A DNA stretch of 64,000 nucleotides from Allobosea sp. BK604 (GCF_004341515.1 NZ_SLZF01000010.1:186001-250000); one strand, 5' to 3'. Positions 10,303 to 20,215 are shown, numbered from the stretch's first letter. Made by a program: numbers and translations. The notes: a model not told the origin generated them from the letters alone.

Positions 10303-10405
10303 CTAGCCAAGCGCGGGCGCGACGGGAAGGGGGCGGCGCGGCGATTGATCTGTGGCGCGCGGGCCGCACAGGCTCTAGAAGGCCGCCTTCAAGGAGCCAT
10401 ACCTC

Positions 10406-10861
10406 ATGACGATCGATGCATCGACGCTACAGCTCGGTCACGCGACCGTGCTTCCCAGCTCACCGGAGGAGGCGCGTCTCGACCGTGTGCCCAATCCGCA
10501 CGAGGGCACGAGCTATCTCGCCCGCTTCACCTGCCCGGAATTCACCTCGATCTGCCCGGTCACCGGCCAGCCCGATTTCGGCATCCTGGTCATCGACTAC
10601 CTGCCCGGCAAATGGCTGGTCGAGTCGAAGTCGCTGAAGCTTTATCTCGGCTCCTTCCGCAACCACGGCGCCTTCCATGAGGATTGCACGGTCGGCATCG
10701 GCAAGCGCCTGGTCGAGCTGCTGGAGCCGGAATGGTTCCGCATCGGCGGCTACTGGTATCCGCGCGGCGGCATCCCGATCGATGTGTTCTGGCAGACCGG
10801 CAAGCCGCCCGAGGGGCTCTGGCTGCCGGATCAGGGGGTTGCGCCCTATCGCGGGCGTTAG
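10406..10861 (+). CDS. queF: NADPH-dependent 7-cyano-7-deazaguanine reductase (preQ1 synthase)
   Basis: Reduces the nitrile preQ0 to the amine preQ1 for queuosine synthesis, in the cytoplasm. The 151 residues match the short, unimodular QueF type. The catalytic Cys is C50 in [13 protein letters not shown]. The substrate signature [16 protein letters not shown] begins at residue 73, and HED (91-93) follows. A clear AAGGAG site precedes the ATG. Its product is the base inserted by Tgt (3636-4760) and later modified by QueA (49059-50153). Confidence 0.97.
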   Translation: MTIDASTLQLGHATVLPSSPEEARLDRVPNPHEGTSYLARFTCPEFTSICPVTGQPDFGILVIDYLPGKWLVESKSLKLYLGSFRNHGAFHEDCTVGIGKRLVELLEPEWFRIGGYWYPRGGIPIDVFWQTGKPPEGLWLPDQGVAPYRGR

Positions 10862-10951
10862 ATCATCGGACCGGTTCGGTCCAATGATCTTGCTTCTTGT
10901 TATCGCAACGGCTTGCCCGAAAACCGCAATCCACTTTTCGGGCCGATGCGC
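10861..10951 (-). repeat. Interspersed palindromic repeat, copy B
   Basis: Read on the minus strand, it starts GCGCATCGGCCCGAA and ends TCCGATGATC, matching the copy at 3484-3552 with one extra internal hairpin. Visible structures are arms GCCCGAAAA (10915-10923) with TTTTCGGGC (10935-10943), and GATCATCGGACC (10861-10872) with GGTCCAATGATC (10878-10889, one mismatch). It fills the whole space between the convergent ends of queF and the TadG-like gene, and could serve both as a bidirectional 3' end. Confidence 0.8.
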
Positions 10952-12423
10952 TATCGCGACAGGCGCAGGCTGTTCAGCGAGGCGCCGATCGTCTCGAAGG
11001 CGGAGTTCAACGCGGCGGAATTCGTGGCGTCGAAATAGTGATCGGAGCCACTGGCACAGCCTTCCAGCATGGTCTTGGTGGCGAGGTCGCTGACCGCGAA
11101 GGCGATCGTGTAGAGCTCGATCGACCGGCCCTTGGCATAGGCGCAAAGGGCGGACGTATCCGCATCAGTCTTGTCCAGGTCCGACGACGAGTTCGTCCCC
11201 AGGTGCTTGCCGTCGGATTTGCTCAGCCGCATCGTGTTGTTGCCGTCGGTCATCAGCACCATCACCTTGCGCGGCCGGCGATTGGCGGAATCATAGGCGG
11301 CGCCTTCCATGAACGGCGCAGTCGCCGACAGGACGTTCACGCCCCAGACCACTCCCGCCGGAATATAGGTGGATGGCCGGTAGCCGCCGATATTGATGAT
11401 GAGCCCGTTGATCGCCGTGGTCAGCTTGCTCTTGTCATTGGTGAGCGGAACGATCGGGCTCAGGCAGTTCTGGCTGCGGTCGAGAAAGCCCGGATAGGGT
11501 TCAGTCGGTTGAGCGTCCGACAGCCAGAGATTTGAGACGACGCGCGAGCCGACGCAGCCATACCATGTCATCTTCGTCGTTCCGCCGCCGCTGCAGACCT
11601 CATAGGCGGGGACGATCTTGTCGACGCAGGTCGAGGGCGTGCAGTCATAGGTCTCGGTGACGCCGTCCGTGCTGCGCGTGCAGGTTTTCGGGGTGCCTCG
11701 CGTGCATTCCTGCTTGGTGGTCTTCGTCTCGCAGGTCTTGGGGCTGGTCGTGGTGGAATCCGGCGGCACCGAAACCCAGGGCTGGCCGCGGTTGTTGACG
11801 CCGACATTCACGTAATCCGCGAAGGGCACCAGGCTGACCTTGACGTTGTTGGAGCTGCTATCCTTCAGCACAGTTTCGACGAGCTTCTTGGCAGCCCCTT
11901 TCAGGACGGTGATCTTCGAATCGCTGCCGCCGGCGCTCTCCGACATCGACCAGGTGTTGTCGAGCACGAGCGCGAGCTCGACGGTGCCGGTGACCTCCTT
12001 GACCGCGGTCGAATTGGCGGTGACGTCCAGCGAGTTGAACCCGAGCACCGACATCACGGATGTGCTGACCGACGCCTTCGCATTGACGCTGACGGCCCCT
12101 GTCGCCTCGTTATAGGTGAAGCCGTCGAGGACGACCTGGCTCGCGTCTATGCCGGCAGTGTTGACGGTGAAGTACTGGCTCGCGGCGCTCCTGAGCTTGG
12201 CGACGTCCTTGCTGTCGAGCTTCGCCGCGGCCAGCGCCGCCGAGTCCGTGGCCGCCTGCAAGGCCACCCGGGTTTGTGACGCCCGCGCATAGTCGATCGC
12301 CGCTCCCGCTACGGCGAGCAGCACGATGGCGCCGAACGCGAACGTGATCAGGACAGAACCCGAATCCTGCCTTGCGAACCGGCAGGCGAGACTGGAAAGC
12401 CAATTCTTGGCACGCACAGGCAT
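10951..12423 (-). CDS. TadG-like pilus-assembly protein with von Willebrand A domain
   Basis: A 490-residue protein with a single N-terminal transmembrane helix of TadE/TadG type (about residues 23-45, preceded by ARQDSGSVL and followed by IDYARASQTRVALQAATDSA). A vWA domain starts at about residue 148 (LALVLDNTWSMS). The MIDAS motif is D155-N-T157-W-S159, with Thr in the first Ser position. An insertion at residues 231-290 holds seven cysteines. The vWA fold resumes with VMVLMTDGNNTM. TadG proteins sit in the envelope and assist Flp pili, but no tad/cpa genes are nearby. The ATG at 12423 has GAGAG upstream; an in-frame TTG at 12444 has no site. Confidence 0.85.
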   Translation of the reverse strand: MPVRAKNWLSSLACRFARQDSGSVLITFAFGAIVLLAVAGAAIDYARASQTRVALQAATDSAALAAAKLDSKDVAKLRSAASQYFTVNTAGIDASQVVLDGFTYNEATGAVSVNAKASVSTSVMSVLGFNSLDVTANSTAVKEVTGTVELALVLDNTWSMSESAGGSDSKITVLKGAAKKLVETVLKDSSSNNVKVSLVPFADYVNVGVNNRGQPWVSVPPDSTTTSPKTCETKTTKQECTRGTPKTCTRSTDGVTETYDCTPSTCVDKIVPAYEVCSGGGTTKMTWYGCVGSRVVSNLWLSDAQPTEPYPGFLDRSQNCLSPIVPLTNDKSKLTTAINGLIINIGGYRPSTYIPAGVVWGVNVLSATAPFMEGAAYDSANRRPRKVMVLMTDGNNTMRLSKSDGKHLGTNSSSDLDKTDADTSALCAYAKGRSIELYTIAFAVSDLATKTMLEGCASGSDHYFDATNSAALNSAFETIGASLNSLRLSR

Positions 12424-12647
12424 CGTCCATCTCTCGTCAGGCAAGCACCGGAGGGGGCCCAGGATGGAGCAGATGCCGGCAAGCTCGTCTCGCTATCCCT
12501 TGCCGGGTAGGCGCAGGAAGTTGAGATTCCCTTGCGGCAGTTCGCTGAGAACGGCGGGATTTAGTGCTTGGTTAGCAATGGGTTGCCGGGGTTGGTGAGA
12601 TCGGCTCGCGAGCCGAAGGGCGTGTTAACCCCTCTCTTCGGACGGCG

Positions 12648-13448
12648 TTAGAGCCGCTGAAGAGCCCGCAACTGGTCGAGTAGTGCCTCGACTGGATATT
12701 CCTCCTCATCGATGCCGAGCAGAGTCTTGGCCGCGTCGTTGAAGAGATATGGTCGAGAATCGGCAGCCGACAGTTCGGCTATGAGAAGAGGCAGGGCACG
12801 CATATCGTTTCGTCTCGCCAGACCGTGAAGCGCTTCTGCACGCGTTATCTCATCGTCGTCCTGGGTCGATCTCTGCAGAAGTGTGTTGCGTATGTCAGTT
12901 CCGTCGAACTCGACGGCGAAGCCGATACCGGTCGTCGCCCAATCCCGGACCTGCTCCTCACGGTCCTCCATCAATTGCAGAAGCGCCTCCACCGCGTGTT
13001 GTGACAAGGGGTGGCACGCGTTGACTAATGAGAACGCGACGCCACGGCGAACACGTGAGCTGCGATGGCGGAACCGCGCGATGAGCGCAGGCTCGGCCCG
13101 TGGATGGCCCAGATGCCCAAACGCGTAGATTGTCACGACCAGGGCGTCGAGGTTCCGCTCCTTTTCCACGAGATCGAGCAATGTATCGCAGCACTCTTCT
13201 GGAAAGGTGCGGCCTCGCCGCGACCCGAGCTGCCCTAGAATGAGTGCCCCGAGTTGGCGGCGCTTGGGATCCGCCGAGGCGCATTGTGCGCGAGCGGCAT
13301 CGAGGACGTCGCGGGTTCCGCGCTCTTGCAGGCTGACGATGCATGGGCATGGGTCGTCGTCATTCCGATCAAGCTCGACCAGGGCGAGCTCGATCAGTTC
13401 AGCCGTCGATCTTCGATCAGACAGCACTTCAGGCGGGATGCACGACAT
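12648..13448 (-). CDS. HEAT-repeat protein
   Basis: A 266-residue alpha-solenoid. From about residue 60 it shows helical pairs typical of HEAT/PBS-lyase repeats: RRQLGALILGQLGSRRG, ALVVTIYAFGHLGHPRAEPA, VRRGVAFSLVNAC, VRDWATTGIGFAVEF and RAEALHGLARRNDMRALPLL. The N terminus carries a Cys-Pro-Cys (DDDPCPCIV) of unknown meaning. No catalytic domain is present, so it is probably a protein-interaction scaffold. Codons are visibly less GC-biased at third positions than in the neighbours, and it has no operon partner, hinting at acquisition. Start weakly supported. Confidence 0.8.
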   Translation of the reverse strand: MSCIPPEVLSDRRSTAELIELALVELDRNDDDPCPCIVSLQERGTRDVLDAARAQCASADPKRRQLGALILGQLGSRRGRTFPEECCDTLLDLVEKERNLDALVVTIYAFGHLGHPRAEPALIARFRHRSSRVRRGVAFSLVNACHPLSQHAVEALLQLMEDREEQVRDWATTGIGFAVEFDGTDIRNTLLQRSTQDDDEITRAEALHGLARRNDMRALPLLIAELSAADSRPYLFNDAAKTLLGIDEEEYPVEALLDQLRALQRL

Positions 13449-13512
13449 ATCCGTATCGACGACAGGGTGAAGTACTCACGTTAGCGTCCAAGGATGCTCG
13501 TGTCGTGGGGAC

Positions 13513-14718
13513 TTACGTCCGGCTCCCCGCCAACGGCAGGATCCGCGGCGTCGCGAAGCCGAGCAGGCCGATCGCCAGCGCGAAGAGCAGGATCGCGCCG
13601 CTCGTACCGAGCAGGTGCAGCGCCAGCCCCATCAGCACGGGCCCCAGCGCATGGCCCATGAACAGCGAGCAGGCGAACAGAGCCATGCCCGAACTGCGGG
13701 CGCTTGGCGCAAGCTCGGTCGCCTGCGCCTGGAAGGTGCCGTGCATCAGGAAGAAGCCGAAGCCGTTGACGATGAAGAATCCGATCGCCGTCCACCAGGG
13801 CAGTGTCGGCACGGAGAACAGGGCGAAGCCGAGCGCCATCAGCAAGCCGCCAACCGTCGTCATCCGCGCCGGGCCGAGCCGCTCGACCAGGACACGCGTC
13901 AGGATGCCGTAGACGATGCCGCCGATGCCGGTGCCGGCGATGGCGAGACCCGACAGCGAGGAGCCGATCCCGGCCCGCTCCTGCAGGATCGCCGCGACAT
14001 AGGGCGGCATGCCGAAGACCAGGCTGCCCTCGGTGATGACCAGGGCATAGAGCAGCTTGGTCCGCGGATTGGCGAAGACGGTGCCGTAATTCGCCAGCGC
14101 ATTCTTGAAGCTGAGCGGCAGCCGGGCCGCATCGGGGCGTGGCTTCAGGACCAGCATGACGAGGGCTGCCGCCACGGCTGCCATTGCCGCCGCCACGACG
14201 AAGACGCTGCGCCAGCCGATATGCTCGGCGATCACGCCGGAGAACGCAGCTCCCGCCATCTGGCCGACGATCATCAGCACGAGGAAGCGCCCGAGCATGA
14301 CCTGCCGCTCGGCCATCGGCGCACGGTCGCCGATCGCCGCCATGGCGACCGGGATCACCCCGCCGGCGACGATGCCGGTCGCGGCGCGGACCGCGGTCAG
14401 CAGCTCGAAGGAGAAGGCGAAGGTCGCGGCGAGCGAGAGCAGCGCAAGCAGGAACAGGCAGGTGCCGATCGTCTTCAGCTTGCCGATGGAATCGGCGATC
14501 GGCCCGAGAAAGGGCTGGCCGATCGCATAGGAAAAGGAGAAGGCCGTCGCCATGCCGGCGACCTGCGGGATGCTGCGGGTGAACTCGGATGCGAGCGTCG
14601 GCACCAGCGGGTCGACGATACGCATCGTGAAGGTCGAAGCGAAGCCGCAGGCTCCGAGGACCAGGATGAGCGGATGCAGCGATTCGGCTGTAACGGGCGG
14701 TGGCGAGGCGACGTTCAT
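13513..14718 (-). CDS. Major facilitator superfamily transporter
   Basis: A 401-residue, 12-helix MFS permease. The loop 2-3 motif is visible ([19 protein letters not shown]), as is [20 protein letters not shown] in helices 4-5, a drug:proton antiporter-like pattern. The start codon overlaps the kdsA stop by four bases (ATGA type), so it is translationally coupled to and downstream of kdsA. Substrate unknown; the coupling to a KDO-synthesis gene is not enough to suggest a sugar role. Confidence 0.87.
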   Translation of the reverse strand: MNVASPPPVTAESLHPLILVLGACGFASTFTMRIVDPLVPTLASEFTRSIPQVAGMATAFSFSYAIGQPFLGPIADSIGKLKTIGTCLFLLALLSLAATFAFSFELLTAVRAATGIVAGGVIPVAMAAIGDRAPMAERQVMLGRFLVLMIVGQMAGAAFSGVIAEHIGWRSVFVVAAAMAAVAAALVMLVLKPRPDAARLPLSFKNALANYGTVFANPRTKLLYALVITEGSLVFGMPPYVAAILQERAGIGSSLSGLAIAGTGIGGIVYGILTRVLVERLGPARMTTVGGLLMALGFALFSVPTLPWWTAIGFFIVNGFGFFLMHGTFQAQATELAPSARSSGMALFACSLFMGHALGPVLMGLALHLLGTSGAILLFALAIGLLGFATPRILPLAGSRT

Positions 14719-15584
14719 GCCCCATCAACAGGCGCGGACCGCGCCTTGGCAAGGCGATCGAAGCCTTGCAGCTCTGCGACCAGCGCAGGGAAGTCCTTGA
14801 GCGGCACCATGTTCGGCCCGTCCGAAGGCGCATTGTCCGGGTCGGGATGGGTCTCGATGAAGACGCCGGCGACACCGACCGCGACCGCCGCCCGCGCCAG
14901 CACCGGCACGTATTCGCGCTGGCCGCCAGAGGAAGCGCCCTTGCCGCCGGGCTGCTGCACCGAATGGGTGGCGTCGAAGATGACGGGGGCGCCGATCTCG
15001 GCCATGATCGGCAGGGAGCGCATGTCGGAGACCAGCGTGTTGTAGCCGAAGGAGGCGCCGCGCTCGGTCAGCATCACATCGGGGTTGCCGCTCTCGGTGA
15101 TCTTGGCGGCGACATTGACCATGTCCCAGGGCGCCAGGAACTGGCCCTTCTTGACATTGACCACGCGGCCGGTCCTGGCCGCCGCGACCAGCAGGTCGGT
15201 CTGGCGGCAGAGGAAGGCCGGGATCTGCAGCACGTCGACGACCTCGGCCACCGGCGCGCATTGCTCCGCGTCATGCACGTCGGTCAGCACCGGCAGGCCG
15301 GTCTTCTCGCGGATCTCGGCGAAAACGGGCAGGGCGGCCTTGAGCCCCATGCCGCGCTGGCCCTTGGCGCTGGTGCGATTGGCCTTGTCGAAGGAGGTCT
15401 TGAAAACCAGCCCGATATCAAGCCGTTCCGCCATCTCCTTCAGCTGGAGCGCGATCTCCAGCGCGTGGTCGCGGCTCTCCATCTGGCATGGGCCGGCGAT
15501 CAGCGCGAGCGGCAGCGCATTGCCGAAGCGCACCGGCCTGGCGAGGTCGGCGCCGATCGTGACGATGGCATTGGCAGCGGTCAT
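14715..15584 (-). CDS. kdsA: 3-deoxy-8-phosphooctulonate synthase (KDO-8-P synthase)
   Basis: Condenses phosphoenolpyruvate with arabinose 5-phosphate to make KDO-8-phosphate for lipopolysaccharide inner core. The 289 residues show PEP-site [55 protein letters not shown] and the C-terminal [19 protein letters not shown] segment ([15 protein letters not shown]). A Cys (C33 from the ATG) sits where E. coli has Asn, which marks the metal-dependent class. The frame opens at a TTG (15596), but the ATG at 15584 has GGA at suitable spacing. First gene of a two-gene unit with the MFS permease. Confidence 0.96.
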   Translation of the reverse strand: MTAANAIVTIGADLARPVRFGNALPLALIAGPCQMESRDHALEIALQLKEMAERLDIGLVFKTSFDKANRTSAKGQRGMGLKAALPVFAEIREKTGLPVLTDVHDAEQCAPVAEVVDVLQIPAFLCRQTDLLVAAARTGRVVNVKKGQFLAPWDMVNVAAKITESGNPDVMLTERGASFGYNTLVSDMRSLPIMAEIGAPVIFDATHSVQQPGGKGASSGGQREYVPVLARAAVAVGVAGVFIETHPDPDNAPSDGPNMVPLKDFPALVAELQGFDRLAKARSAPVDGA

Positions 15585-15648
15585 GGCGGCATCCAATCGG
15601 TAAGTGGCAGGGCGGCTTAAGGTGCTGAGGCGAGCAGGGTCAACCCGC

Positions 15649-17118
15649 TCAAGTTACTTCGAACCAGGTCCAGAGCCCGAGGTCGAAGCGTTCCAGCACG
15701 GTCGAGGAGATCAGCCAGCGGCCGGGATTGTCGGCGATGAAGGCGATATGCAGCTTGCGCCCTTCCGGGATCTGCACCGTGTCGAGGAAATAGGGCTCCC
15801 AGCCATCATCGAGCGGATGCAGCAGGCGGAAGCTATGGCCATGGACATGCAGCGGCTGCGGGAACGCGGTCTTGTTGTCGATGCCGATCACCACCGGCGC
15901 GCCGCGCTTGACGCTGAACAGCGGCTTGCCATTGGCCTCGCCGACGCCGCCATTCAGCGTCCAGGGCCGGGCGAGATCGAGCCCGTCGAGATCGAGCTTG
16001 GCCTCGGGGGCGGGCTTGGCGCCGCCGGCGATCACGATCTCGCTGCGCCGCGCGTCCTGCAGCCTGACTGCGGCCGGCAGGGCCGGATTGGGCTTGAGCA
16101 TGGCGATCGGCGCCGGCTGCACCTTCTTCTGCCCCTCGGCGACGAAGCGTACCAGCGGCACGCCCGGGCCGATCAGCGCGGTCACCATGGCCGTGGCGCC
16201 GGCATCCTCCGGCATGTCGAAGATCAGGTCGTAGCGCGTGCCGGGTGGGAAGGGCAGCTGTCCGCGCACAGGCTCGAAATTCTCGGTCGGCTGGCTGTCG
16301 ACGGCGATGACGAAGGGTTTCATCCCGTCGAAGCGCAGCCGCGTGATCCGCGCGTTGCAGGCATTGGCCAGCCGGATGCGGATGCGTGCGCCGGGCGCGA
16401 CCGCGACGCGCTGCGGCGGCGCCTTGCCGTTCACGGTCAGCCAGCTTCCGAGCCGTCCTGCGGCGGCATTCTCCGCCGCCCTGGCGTCGAAGGGCCTGAG
16501 CGCCTGGTCGTCGCCGAGCAGCCAATCGTCGATCAGCACCGGCAGGTCGAGATCGACCAGCGGCGGGCTCTCCTCCTCGACGATCAGGAAGCCGCTCAGC
16601 CCGCGCTCGGCCGGCTCGGACGAGCCGCCGAGCACCAGGGGGCGGTAGAGATAGCTGCCCGAATCGGGCGGCGTCAGCGCGTATTCGAAGCTGGCGCCGG
16701 GCGCGATCGGCGGCTGGCTGAAGCCGCCGACGCCGTCCATCTCGGACCGGCCGCGCAGGCCGTGCCAATGCAGCGCGAGCGGGCGCGCTGTCTTGTTCTC
16801 CAGGAGAAACCGTGTGGTCTCGCCCTGCTTCGCCCTCAAGATTGGTCCCGGCGTCGCGCCATCGAAGGCCCAGATCTCGGTTTCGGGCGCGGGCGCGGGG
16901 CGCAGGCGCGTCTTGGCCGGGATGGCGGTGAGCGTGCGCAGGGCCGGCTTGCCGGCGGAGGGCGGTGGCGCGGTCGCCCCGGCCGGCTGCTGGGCGGCGC
17001 TCCGCTCGGCGAGCACAAGGGCTGCTGCCGAGGCACCAAAGCCCGCCAGGGCCGCGCGCCGTGTCGGTTGCACGGGCGGCAGGGTGGAGACGGGGCGGAT
17101 CGTGGTGCGATCGGTCAT
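15649..17118 (-). CDS. Tat-exported multicopper-oxidase homologue lacking most copper ligands
   Basis: A 489-residue, three-cupredoxin-domain protein with a twin-arginine signal ([20 protein letters not shown]). Ligand loop 1 is intact (H117-W-H119-G). In loop 2 the usual YHxH reads Y158-R-P-L161. In loop 3 HPxHxHGHxF reads Q421-P-L-H424-V-H426-G-H428. In loop 4 HCHxxxHxxxxM aligns to S471-S472-T473 ... R477 ... L482. All type 1 copper ligands and several type 3 ligands are therefore gone, while the two type 2 His remain. The fold is certain but oxidase activity is doubtful; E. coli FtsP/SufI is a precedent for a copper-free member. The start is uncertain (ATGs at 17118, 17130 and 17229). Confidence 0.88.
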   Translation of the reverse strand: MTDRTTIRPVSTLPPVQPTRRAALAGFGASAAALVLAERSAAQQPAGATAPPPSAGKPALRTLTAIPAKTRLRPAPAPETEIWAFDGATPGPILRAKQGETTRFLLENKTARPLALHWHGLRGRSEMDGVGGFSQPPIAPGASFEYALTPPDSGSYLYRPLVLGGSSEPAERGLSGFLIVEEESPPLVDLDLPVLIDDWLLGDDQALRPFDARAAENAAAGRLGSWLTVNGKAPPQRVAVAPGARIRIRLANACNARITRLRFDGMKPFVIAVDSQPTENFEPVRGQLPFPPGTRYDLIFDMPEDAGATAMVTALIGPGVPLVRFVAEGQKKVQPAPIAMLKPNPALPAAVRLQDARRSEIVIAGGAKPAPEAKLDLDGLDLARPWTLNGGVGEANGKPLFSVKRGAPVVIGIDNKTAFPQPLHVHGHSFRLLHPLDDGWEPYFLDTVQIPEGRKLHIAFIADNPGRWLISSTVLERFDLGLWTWFEVT

Positions 17119-17307
17119 GATCAGCGGCATAATCCGCGGCGCGCGATCTGGCGAGAGGTCATCGCGCAGGGTGGGTGCTCCGGTCCTCTTGCCCGGCCTT
17201 CGCAGAAACGTCGCATTTTTTTGCTGCATGGTCCGCCTGAAATGCGTATAGCACCGCGGCCCAACGATGGCGGCGCTGCGTTTGCTCGCACGCGGCGCCT
17301 CGGGTCG

Positions 17308-17392
17308 GCGGGCGTGGCGGAACTGGTAGACGCACTGGATTTAGGTTCCAGCGGCGAAAGTCGTGGGGGTTCGAGTCCCTCCGCCCGCACCA
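17308..17392 (+). tRNA. tRNA-Leu (anticodon UAG)
   Basis: An 85-base class II tRNA. Acceptor arms GCGGGCG (17308-17314) and CGCCCGC (17382-17388) are followed by A and an encoded CCA (17390-17392). The anticodon stem CTGGA/TCCAG encloses loop TTTAGGT with anticodon TAG at 17342-17344, and a long variable arm precedes the GGTTCGAGTCC T arm. It lies between the multicopper-oxidase homologue and tig. Confidence 0.97.
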
Positions 17393-17534
17393 GTGGCTTG
17401 TGGTTCTACCGGGATTGTCGGTCCTGCGTGAATCGCTTGCCGGGGCATTGAGGGAATTTCGCGAGCGCGGCGGCGGTCATCCGGCGTCGCGCTTTGGACA
17501 TTGAGATAAGAAGAACTGTTGGCGGATCAGAACG

Positions 17535-18974
17535 ATGAACGTGACCGAAACCCTGTCCCAGGGCCTCAAGCGCGAATTTCAGGTGGTGCTGAACGCCACC
17601 GACCTCAAGACTCGGCTCGATGACAGCCTGCAGGACCTTCAGGGCAAGGCCCGCATCAACGGCTTCCGTCCGGGCAAGGTCCCGGTCGCGCATCTGCGCC
17701 GGCTCTATGGCCGCTCGGTCATGGCCGACGTCCTGCAGAACGCGGTCAACGAGGCCAATCAGAAGATCGTCGCCGATAACGGCCTGAAGCTCGCCTTCGA
17801 GCCGCAGATCCGTTTCCCGGAGAACAAGGACGAGATCGAGGCCGCGATGGAGGCCAAGGGCGATCTCGCCTTCACCGTCGCGCTCGAGGTGCTGCCCAAG
17901 ATCGAGATCGCCGATCTCTCGGACGTCTCGCTGGTCAAGCCCGTCGCCGAGGTGCCGGATGCCGATGTCGATGCCGCGCTCGAGCGCATGGCCTCGTCGA
18001 ATCGCAGCTTCGCCTCGAAGGGCGACAAGGCCAAGGCCGCGACCGGCGATCGCCTGCTAATCTCCTTCGTCGGCACGCTCGAGGGCAAGCCCTTCGACGG
18101 CGGCACGGGCGAGGGCATCCCGCTCGATCTCGGCTCCGGCCAGTTCATCCCCGGCTTCGAGGAGCAGCTCGAAGGCGTCAAGAAGGGCGAGAAGCGCACC
18201 GTCCAGGTGACCTTCCCCGAGAACTACACCGCGACCCATCTCGCCGGTAAGCCGGCCGAGTTCGACGTCACCGTCGACGACGTCCAGGGCCCCGAGCCGC
18301 TCAAGATCGACGACGAGCTCGCCAAGAATTTCGGCATGGAGTCGCTCGACGCGCTCAAGACCGCGATCCGCGAGCAGATCGGCCGCGACTTCGGCGCCCA
18401 GTCCCGCCGCAAGGTCAAGAAGAGCCTGCTCGATGCGCTCGACGGCAAGTACACCTTCGAACTGCCCCCGACCCTGGTCGAGCAGGAATTCGGCAGCGTC
18501 TGGAGCCAGGTCGAGGCCGACATGAAGGAGGCGAAGAAGAGCTTCGCCGACGAGGGCACGACCGAGGACGAGGCGCGTGCGGAGTACCGCAAGATCGCCG
18601 AGCGCCGCGTGCGCCTGGGCCTCGTGCTGGCCGAGATCGGCGAGCAGGCCAAGGTCCAGATCTCCGATGACGAGGTCACCCAGGCCCTGGTCGAGCGCGC
18701 CCGCCAGTTCCCCGGCCAGGAGAAGCAGGTCTGGGAGTTCTACCAGAAGAACCCGCAGGCCCTCGCCGAGATCCGCGCCCCGATCTTCGAGGAGAAGGTC
18801 GTCGACCATCTGCTCGGCCAGGTGAAGGTCGAGGACCAGACGGTCTCCCGCGAGGCCCTCTATGCCGACGAGGATTCGGACGAGGCCGCCGCGACCGAGG
18901 CCAAGCCGAAGAAGGCCGCCAAGAAGACCAAGAAGACCGAGGCCAAGGAAGCCGATACGGCCGAGGAGGCCTGA
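17535..18974 (+). CDS. tig: Trigger factor (ribosome-associated chaperone and prolyl isomerase)
   Basis: Binds the ribosome exit tunnel and shields nascent chains. The 479 residues include the N-terminal ribosome-binding domain with signature GFRPGKVP (about residues 42-49), the FKBP-type PPIase domain (about 160-240: [20 protein letters not shown] and [19 protein letters not shown]), a helical C-terminal chaperone domain and a Lys/Glu/Ala-rich tail of about 35 residues. It heads the tig-clpP-clpX-lon run common to proteobacteria. A hairpin terminator follows, so clpP probably has its own promoter too. Confidence 0.98.
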   Translation: MNVTETLSQGLKREFQVVLNATDLKTRLDDSLQDLQGKARINGFRPGKVPVAHLRRLYGRSVMADVLQNAVNEANQKIVADNGLKLAFEPQIRFPENKDEIEAAMEAKGDLAFTVALEVLPKIEIADLSDVSLVKPVAEVPDADVDAALERMASSNRSFASKGDKAKAATGDRLLISFVGTLEGKPFDGGTGEGIPLDLGSGQFIPGFEEQLEGVKKGEKRTVQVTFPENYTATHLAGKPAEFDVTVDDVQGPEPLKIDDELAKNFGMESLDALKTAIREQIGRDFGAQSRRKVKKSLLDALDGKYTFELPPTLVEQEFGSVWSQVEADMKEAKKSFADEGTTEDEARAEYRKIAERRVRLGLVLAEIGEQAKVQISDDEVTQALVERARQFPGQEKQVWEFYQKNPQALAEIRAPIFEEKVVDHLLGQVKVEDQTVSREALYADEDSDEAAATEAKPKKAAKKTKKTEAKEADTAEEA

Positions 18975-19130
18975 GGCCGGATGATTTGCGTTGGGAACGC
19001 ACGGCGTTTCCAGCGCAGATCTCGATCCTCCCCTCGACTGGAACAGGGCTTGATGCCTTCCGAAAGCCGCGTCGCGCCTTTCGGCATCACGCCCGGCTTG
19101 AGGGTCTCGGAAACCTTGATCTCAGATTTG

Positions 19131-19168
19131 GCGCCGCCCGGTCTCGTGCAGGGCGGCGCTTCCCTTTT
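19131..19168 (+). terminator. Rho-independent terminator after tig
   Basis: Nine-base perfect arms GCGCCGCCC (19131-19139) and GGGCGGCGC (19151-19159) with an 11-base loop, followed by TTCCCTTTT. It lies 157 bases after the tig stop and 82 bases before clpP. Confidence 0.65.
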
Positions 19169-19249
19169 CAGAGGCCGCAAGCGTGCTTATGTGGTGGCTC
19201 TCAACGACATCCGCTGATTCCCGGCGCCCGCGATCTCAAGGATAGACCC

Positions 19250-19876
19250 ATGCTGCGCGATCCGATCGAGACCTACAACAATCTCGTCCCGATGGTGGTC
19301 GAGCAGTCGAGCCGCGGCGAACGCGCCTTCGACATCTATTCGCGCCTGCTGCGCGAGCGCATCATCTTCCTGACCGGCCCGGTCGAGGATTACAGCGCTT
19401 CGCTGATCGTGGCGCAGCTCCTCTTCCTCGAGGCCGAGAACCCGAAGAAGGAAATCTCCTTCTACATCAACTCGCCCGGCGGCGTGGTCACCTCCGGCCT
19501 GTCCATTTATGACACGATGCAGTTCATCCGCTGCCCGGTGACGACGCTCTGCGTCGGCCAGGCCGCCTCGATGGGCTCGCTCCTGCTGACGGCGGGCGCC
19601 AAGGACATGCGCTTTGCCCTGCCGAACGCCCGCATCATGGTCCACCAGCCCTCCGGCGGCTATCAGGGCCAGGTCACCGACATCCTGATCCATGCCCGCG
19701 AGGTCGAGAGCCTGAAGCGTCGGCTGAACGAGATCTATGTCAGGCACACCGGCCGCAGCTACGACGATATCGAGGCGGCGCTGGAGCGCGACAATTTCAT
19801 GACCGCCGATGCGGCCAAGGATTTCGGCCTGATCGACAAGGTCATCGACAAGCGGCCCGACGAAGCCGCGGCGTAA
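19250..19876 (+). CDS. clpP: ATP-dependent Clp protease proteolytic subunit
   Basis: Serine peptidase that forms the double-heptamer chamber of ClpXP and ClpAP. The 208 residues carry nucleophile S107 in [12 protein letters not shown]132 in [12 protein letters not shown] and D181 in ERDNFMTA. The oxyanion region [17 protein letters not shown] is also present. The ATG at 19250 follows AAGGATAG. An upstream in-frame extension to 18986 overlaps the terminator and has no homologous character, so it was discarded. clpX follows after 339 bases. Confidence 0.98.
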   Translation: MLRDPIETYNNLVPMVVEQSSRGERAFDIYSRLLRERIIFLTGPVEDYSASLIVAQLLFLEAENPKKEISFYINSPGGVVTSGLSIYDTMQFIRCPVTTLCVGQAASMGSLLLTAGAKDMRFALPNARIMVHQPSGGYQGQVTDILIHAREVESLKRRLNEIYVRHTGRSYDDIEAALERDNFMTADAAKDFGLIDKVIDKRPDEAAA

Positions 19877-20215
19877 ACGGGTTACGCCACATCACCAAGA
19901 CGCGAGCGCCGCAAAAAAGCCTCGCGCCTTGCTGAATCATACTTTTGAGCCGGCTGCGACTTCTGGCCCTGTTGCCTGTGGGTTGGCTTGGTCGGCAACG
20001 CGTCCCATATTGCAATGGGGGGCGGCCCCATGTTTGCATGGGGGAATCGGACGAGCTGCATAGCGCTCGGTTTTGGGTCAGCTTTCGGGTCGGGTGTGCC
20101 GATCCGCGACGTTAACCTAATAATCGTGAACTGAGCGCCCTATTATGACGGAGAGACGACGCCTGCATCCGCCACGGCTGATGTGAGCCTCCGGCTCCGG
20201 GAATGGAGATGGACG
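19877..20215 (+). other. clpP-clpX intergenic region with two tandem hairpins
   Basis: No gene is seen in these 339 bases. Two similar small hairpins lie side by side: CCCAT/ATGGG (20004-20008 and 20015-20019), and CCCCATG/CATGGGG (20026-20032 and 20037-20043, loop TTTG). TCCCATAT at 20003-20010 resembles a sigma-32 -10 element, but the matching -35 (GTTGGCT, 19982-19988) is poor. A weak CGCGAG/CTCGCG pair (19901-19926) could end clpP transcripts. Confidence 0.4.

Noticed and set aside
17121-17390. Minus-strand frame starting MRAEGLEPPRLSPLEP across tRNA-Leu
   Set aside because: It is the antisense translation of the tRNA, with no ribosome site and no conserved extension.
18986-19249. N-terminal extension of clpP
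   Set aside because: It crosses the tig terminator and has no ClpP-like sequence; the ATG at 19250 has a good ribosome site.
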